Below, piece by piece: positions 63,201 to 64,000 of a DNA stretch of 64,000 bases. The position numbers were made by a program, and so were the translations under genes. This DNA comes from Lineus longissimus. Its lineage: Eukaryota > Nemertea > Pilidiophora > Heteronemertea > Lineidae. Where the stretch lies: assembly GCF_910592395.1 (NCBI RefSeq), contig NC_088315.1, forward strand, positions 9,054,501 through 9,118,500, read 5' to 3'. The stretch's first letter is position 1, and each line of letters opens with the position of its first letter. The notes under the pieces were generated by a model. It did no database searches. It saw only the letters and a list, made by a program, of their open reading frames with translations, and had not been told where the DNA came from.

Positions 63201-64000
63201 ATCAACTATTTACAGCAGTTTGAAGGCCAGGAATTGACTATAACCAAACAAGTGAATATGGCGTTTCAAGATAGTGGTGGCGGTCCTCCTGGGGGACCTG
63301 ATATGGGTTCTCTGCCTTCAAACGTCGCGCCTAACATGATCAATAAGAATTCTACTGCTCCCTCCACGCCTAGTTCTGTGATGAGTCCGGGTCACATGCA
63401 GCCGCACACCCCATCTGGTCCGTTAACACCAAATCCAATATCACAAAAAATGTCAACCAATCATATGCCTGGACAAGTTACGCCAGAAATGTCTCTGTCG
63501 TCTCCGAATCAGATGCCGAAATCAGCTCCTGGAGGAATGTCTTCTTCAAGTGGGATGCCAAGTCCGTTTTCGCCTAGTGTTGGTCCGGGCCGAACGCCTA
63601 CTGTAAGCAAAAGTGCAAGCCAGCATCCGACACCAAGTCCTGTCCATCATGGGCAGATGCCATCGCCTGCACAAGTGCTGACCCCTGGGTCTGTTCAGAG
63701 GTCAAATACGAGTCATAATGGCCCCGGTACACCGCTAGCGCCGGGGAGTCAAGCGGCCAGTGCGGATAGATCAGGTCAAATGCCAGTGACAAGTCCCATG
63801 TCAAATCAAAGCCAAATGTCTCTAAATAGTCCATGTCCTGTGTCGTCTGCTAGCCAGCGTTCAAGTACAGACTCATTGTCCAATATGAGCCAAGGTCCAG
63901 GAAATCAGATGTCTAGACCGCCATCAATTACCGGAGGGACGCAGAGACTCTCACATTATGACCCTCCGTCCAGTAATAGTGCACCTGGAACACCGCTGAC
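24204..64000 (+). CDS. BCL9: CECR2-like DDT/WHIM joined to BCL9/Legless HD1-HD2 (gene-level entry; 10 exons, 3' end beyond window)
   Basis: Coding joins: 24204-24228, 51596-51702, 53305-53399, 55629-55734, 56216-56311, 59216-59270, 60033-60220, 60784-61066, 61286-61530 and 61899-64000 onward, giving over 1100 residues with every phase matching. Residues 17-75 resemble the DDT domain of CECR2 (WELPYLMQFL, ELEGSI) and 100-224 its WHIM region (YWYFDDLRLYKE). Such domains bind ISWI remodellers. Residues 361-397 are BCL9 HD1 (IFVFSTSLANKAAES), which binds the Pygopus PHD. Residues 518-545 are HD2 (LTPEQLQRREEHLASLRK, MLFP), which binds beta-catenin. Residues 609-643 match a third BCL9 motif (LQHEFYHEKRR). 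The Met/Pro/Gly-rich rest and a KRRK nuclear signal at 809-812 suit a nuclear scaffold. No bromodomain is seen. Two genes mis-joined by me is the main alternative. Confidence 0.85.
29923..30060. mobile_element. Small hAT-like MITE
   Basis: Ends CAGTGTTTCCTCCAG and CTCCAGAGGAAACCCTG are inverted repeats of each other; 138 bp, non-coding. The CAGxGTTTC end resembles hAT elements and is shared with 31686-31932. Confidence 0.5.
30524..30680 (+). mobile_element. TA-flanked MITE, copy 4
   Basis: CAGTAGAACCTCCC to AGTTCTGCTG, TA on both sides, with CTCTCTATTAAGGACA twice inside. Confidence 0.88.
31686..31932. mobile_element. hAT-like MITE (247 bp)
   Basis: Starts CAGGGTTTCTGCCAG and ends GAGGAAACCCTG, imperfect inverted repeats; a G-rich stretch near the right end. 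No coding capacity. A clean 8-bp target duplication is not visible. Confidence 0.5.
32235..32372 (+). CDS. 45-codon open frame, unknown
   Basis: Reads MPDDVNIVEIACETGIRNFD, then SIQRSAIDDINKSLHSLHT and ends SPHDLT before TAA. Composition is protein-like, but no family is recognised and no splice or promoter evidence supports it. The DNA phrase around its start resembles motifs seen near ends of some retroelements, so it may be repeat-derived. Confidence 0.2.
   Translation: MPDDVNIVEIACETGIRNFDSIQRSAIDDINKSLHSLHTSPHDLT
32644..32830 (-). mobile_element. TA-flanked MITE, copy 5 (reverse orientation)
   Basis: CAGTATAACCTC to GGTTCCGGTG, flanked by TA; the interior TCAAATTGAATGGAAAC and GTGTCCTGATTAGAGAGGTC are the reverse complement of the family. 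Confidence 0.85.
33207..33314. repeat. 30-bp tandem repeat, four units
   Basis: ACAGAATATGATACTTCCTC followed by TTCTT recurs about every 30 bp with small changes. Confidence 0.8.
33707..33884 (+). mobile_element. TA-flanked MITE, copy 6 (best preserved)
   Basis: CAGTGGAACCTCCC to GAGGTTCTACTG with TA on both sides; contains the full set CTCTATTAAGGACAACC, CACTAGTTCTGGTCCC and AATTTGACCTCTCTAATC. Confidence 0.9.
35762..35982. mobile_element. Possible small TIR element
   Basis: ACTAGTGCGGTGCTTG near 35761 mirrors CAAGCACGGCACTAGT at about 35968-35983, flanked on both sides by AATC. Non-coding, about 220 bp. Confidence 0.35.
38323..38565. repeat. 50-bp tandem repeat, five units
   Basis: GTTGTTTCCRAAGAGCGGGT (R = A or G) recurs at 38341, 38381, 38431, 38481 and 38531, joined by TACATAGGATTCCACTTTAA and GAATGAACAA. 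Confidence 0.88.
46572..46755 (+). mobile_element. TA-flanked MITE, copy 7
   Basis: CAGTAGAACCTCCC to GAGGTTTGCCTG, TA on both sides, with the family interior (ACTAGTTTTGGTCCCAAAT, CATTCAATTTGACCTC). Confidence 0.88.
47066..47397. mobile_element. TTAA-flanked MITE (piggyBac-like target)
   Basis: TTAA followed by AGCGAACTGGAACCGCC at the left, mirrored by GGCGGTTCCAGTTCGCT then TTAA at the right: at least 17 bp of perfect terminal repeat inside a TTAA duplication. 332 bp, GC-richer than its surroundings, no ORF. It interrupts a region that has a diverged copy at 47486-47551. Confidence 0.8.
51596..51702 (+). CDS. CECR2-BCL9 exon 2, DDT domain start (residues 9-44)
   Basis: 107 nt: AVRTEGVHAMWELPYLMQFL then HLHRPKFKFIKLSMK. 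It aligns with human CECR2 WWEVPAIAHFCSLFRTAF. Acceptor ATCTTTCAG, donor GTAAGT; ends in phase 0. Confidence 0.88.
53305..53399 (+). CDS. CECR2-BCL9 exon 3, DDT domain (residues 45-76)
   Basis: 95 nt: ELEGSIINNDSLVLPDILTR then LLRFLDNDQSV; compare CECR2 ELEAALHRDDVEFISDLIAC. Ends in phase 2 (CT) before GTAAGT. Confidence 0.88.
53585..53688. mobile_element. Truncated copy of the 3079-3222 palindromic MITE
   Basis: TGCATGGTGACGTGACGACG to GTAAACGTTGTTCCCAATCA, then AGTGCATGAATCTA, mirrors the element in synaptojanin intron 8; the left arm is reduced to ATTGGGAAC. Confidence 0.6.
53690..54466. repeat. 35-bp minisatellite with 70-bp dimeric structure, about 22 units
   Basis: Units of the form TGTCTGTTAYGGAAATGATT + CAAAYGAAGCAAGT (Y = C or T) alternate between two forms (TTATGG..AACGAAG and TTACGG..AATGAAG), so exact repeats fall every 70 bp (53811, 53881, 53951). 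The right half switches to variants with TTACAGAATGGTTCTAATG. Lies in intron 3 of the gene. Confidence 0.92.
55629..55734 (+). CDS. CECR2-BCL9 exon 4 (residues 76-111)
   Basis: 106 nt: ISNFETHLSKLLNEKKKDNN then LLSSGKLRDLKPDDK. It corresponds to the CECR2 segment ending FQDLPLRTR between the DDT and WHIM motifs. Donor GTAAGT; phase 2 in, 0 out. Confidence 0.87.
56216..56311 (+). CDS. CECR2-BCL9 exon 5 (residues 112-143)
   Basis: 96 nt, phase 0 both ends: VQVLRWLIDYVTDEKNDDLT then DTLNDSFSSDDM; compare CECR2 VEILHRLCDYRLDADDVFD, the WHIM1 helix. Confidence 0.9.
56312..59215 (+). other. Intron 5 of the CECR2-BCL9 gene
   Basis: 2.9 kb with a 52-54-bp tandem repeat at 57735-57896 and a G tract at 58938-58950. 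No exon recognised. Confidence 0.5.
57735..57896. repeat. 52-54-bp tandem repeat, three units
   Basis: GGTTGGTGCAGTTGTGTATA then AAC recurs at 57751, 57803 and 57857 with ACTCAAACAACATGG spacers. Confidence 0.85.
59216..59270 (+). CDS. CECR2-BCL9 exon 6, WHIM motif (residues 144-162)
   Basis: Only 55 nt: RAINVGQDAFGNTYWYFD. GxDxxGxxYWYF is the hallmark shared by CECR2 (GEDNSGALYWYF) and RSF1 (GRDKDGLMYWY). Donor GTAAGT; ends in phase 1. Confidence 0.93.
60033..60220 (+). CDS. CECR2-BCL9 exon 7, end of WHIM region (residues 162-224)
   Basis: 188 nt: DLRLYKESAAVKGG, EWDCISVSLSDWHSFLNK and ELYEYLHNELFPVIEPQL; compare CECR2 EEWRQVTESF and RQLYKLLSEDFLPEI. It ends in phase 0 at GTT before GTAAGT. 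Confidence 0.92.
60784..61066 (+). CDS. CECR2-BCL9 exon 8, linker with SUMO-type motifs (residues 225-319)
   Basis: 283 nt, the exon that bridges the two halves. It is open from its acceptor in phase 0, so it continues exon 7 directly: KQEKDGFNDKNPDLDRDAIL and so on. It holds three psi-K-x-E motifs: IKKE (255-258), VKLE (268-271) and VKSE (293-296). Ends in phase 1 before GTAGGT. Confidence 0.88.
61095..61228 (-). mobile_element. Diverged MITE, copy 8, in intron 8
   Basis: TCAGCAGAACCTCTC at the left, GTGTCCTGATTACAGAGGTC and GATGTCCTTGAAAGAGAGG inside; the far end is worn away. Same family as the other TA-flanked copies, reverse orientation. Confidence 0.65.
61286..61530 (+). CDS. BCL9: CECR2-BCL9 exon 9, BCL9 HD1 (residues 319-400)
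   Basis: 245 nt. HD1 reads QIFVFSTSLANKAAESVVRG then QYKSIIAYH, against human BCL9 VYVFSTEMANKAAEAVLKG and VETIVSFH. HD1 holds the Pygopus PHD finger. Phase 1 in, 0 out; donor GTGAGA. Confidence 0.95.
61899..64000 (+). CDS. BCL9: CECR2-BCL9 exon 10, HD2 and low-complexity region, open at right edge
   Basis: One open frame of 2,102 nt from acceptor TTTTTCAG to the window end, no stop. HD2 (LTPEQLQRREEHLASLRK, IHQMLFPEQ) is at 518-545, the beta-catenin site. SPQELQSLPPAQREWYRLQ and HEFYHEKRR at about 610-637 match BCL9 TPEQIAWLKLQQEFYEEKRR. KRRK is at 809-812. NYLQQFEGQELTITKQVN (836-853) stands out as ordered sequence in a Met/Pro/Ser/Gly-rich background. The single giant exon is typical of BCL9/Legless genes. 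Confidence 0.95.

Overview
This window is animal nuclear DNA, most likely from a marine invertebrate. The genes are interrupted by introns with GT-AG borders, their proteins are clear animal orthologues, and the non-coding part is full of short DNA transposons, a LINE tail, tRNA-like SINE remains and minisatellites. I cannot name the species. The sequence supports four protein-coding genes. I rebuilt their exons by reading splice sites, codon phase and family similarity.

Layout: (1) 1-11779, minus strand: the first twelve coding exons of a synaptojanin (Sac1 phosphatase followed by the start of the inositol 5-phosphatase), running off the left edge. (2) 12184-17054, plus strand: a complete di-N-acetylchitobiase (CTBS, lysosomal GH18), sharing a 404-bp head-to-head promoter with synaptojanin. 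It has a duplicated exon 4 and a duplicated exon 5 whose phases force mutually exclusive use, and a 130-bp tandem repeat of its last codons and 3' UTR. (3) 21302-23444, minus strand: a complete four-exon LC3/Atg8 gene whose protein already ends in the conjugation glycine. A DNA transposon sits in its first intron. (4) 24204-64000, plus strand: a ten-exon (so far) gene running off the right edge, again head-to-head with LC3 (759 bp). Its first half encodes a CECR2-like DDT and WHIM region. Its second half encodes HD1, HD2 and a third motif of BCL9/Legless, the Wnt/beta-catenin adaptor. All exon phases agree, so the locus looks like a CECR2-BCL9 chimera. A 27-kb first intron separates the likely start exon from the rest.

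Three neighbours have membrane-traffic or degradation roles: synaptojanin (phosphoinositide turnover, also linked to synaptic autophagy), chitobiase (lysosomal glycan breakdown) and LC3 (autophagosome). The two shared promoters each contain an E-box/M-box-like site of the kind bound by TFEB/MITF factors, which is suggestive only.

The introns and spacers hold at least eight copies of one TA-flanked, roughly 175-bp palindrome-ended MITE, a TTAA-flanked MITE, hAT-like MITEs, a 107-bp near-perfect palindrome fused to a LINE 3' end, and several minisatellites, including a 35-bp array organised as 70-bp dimers. No tRNA, rRNA or CRISPR genes were seen.
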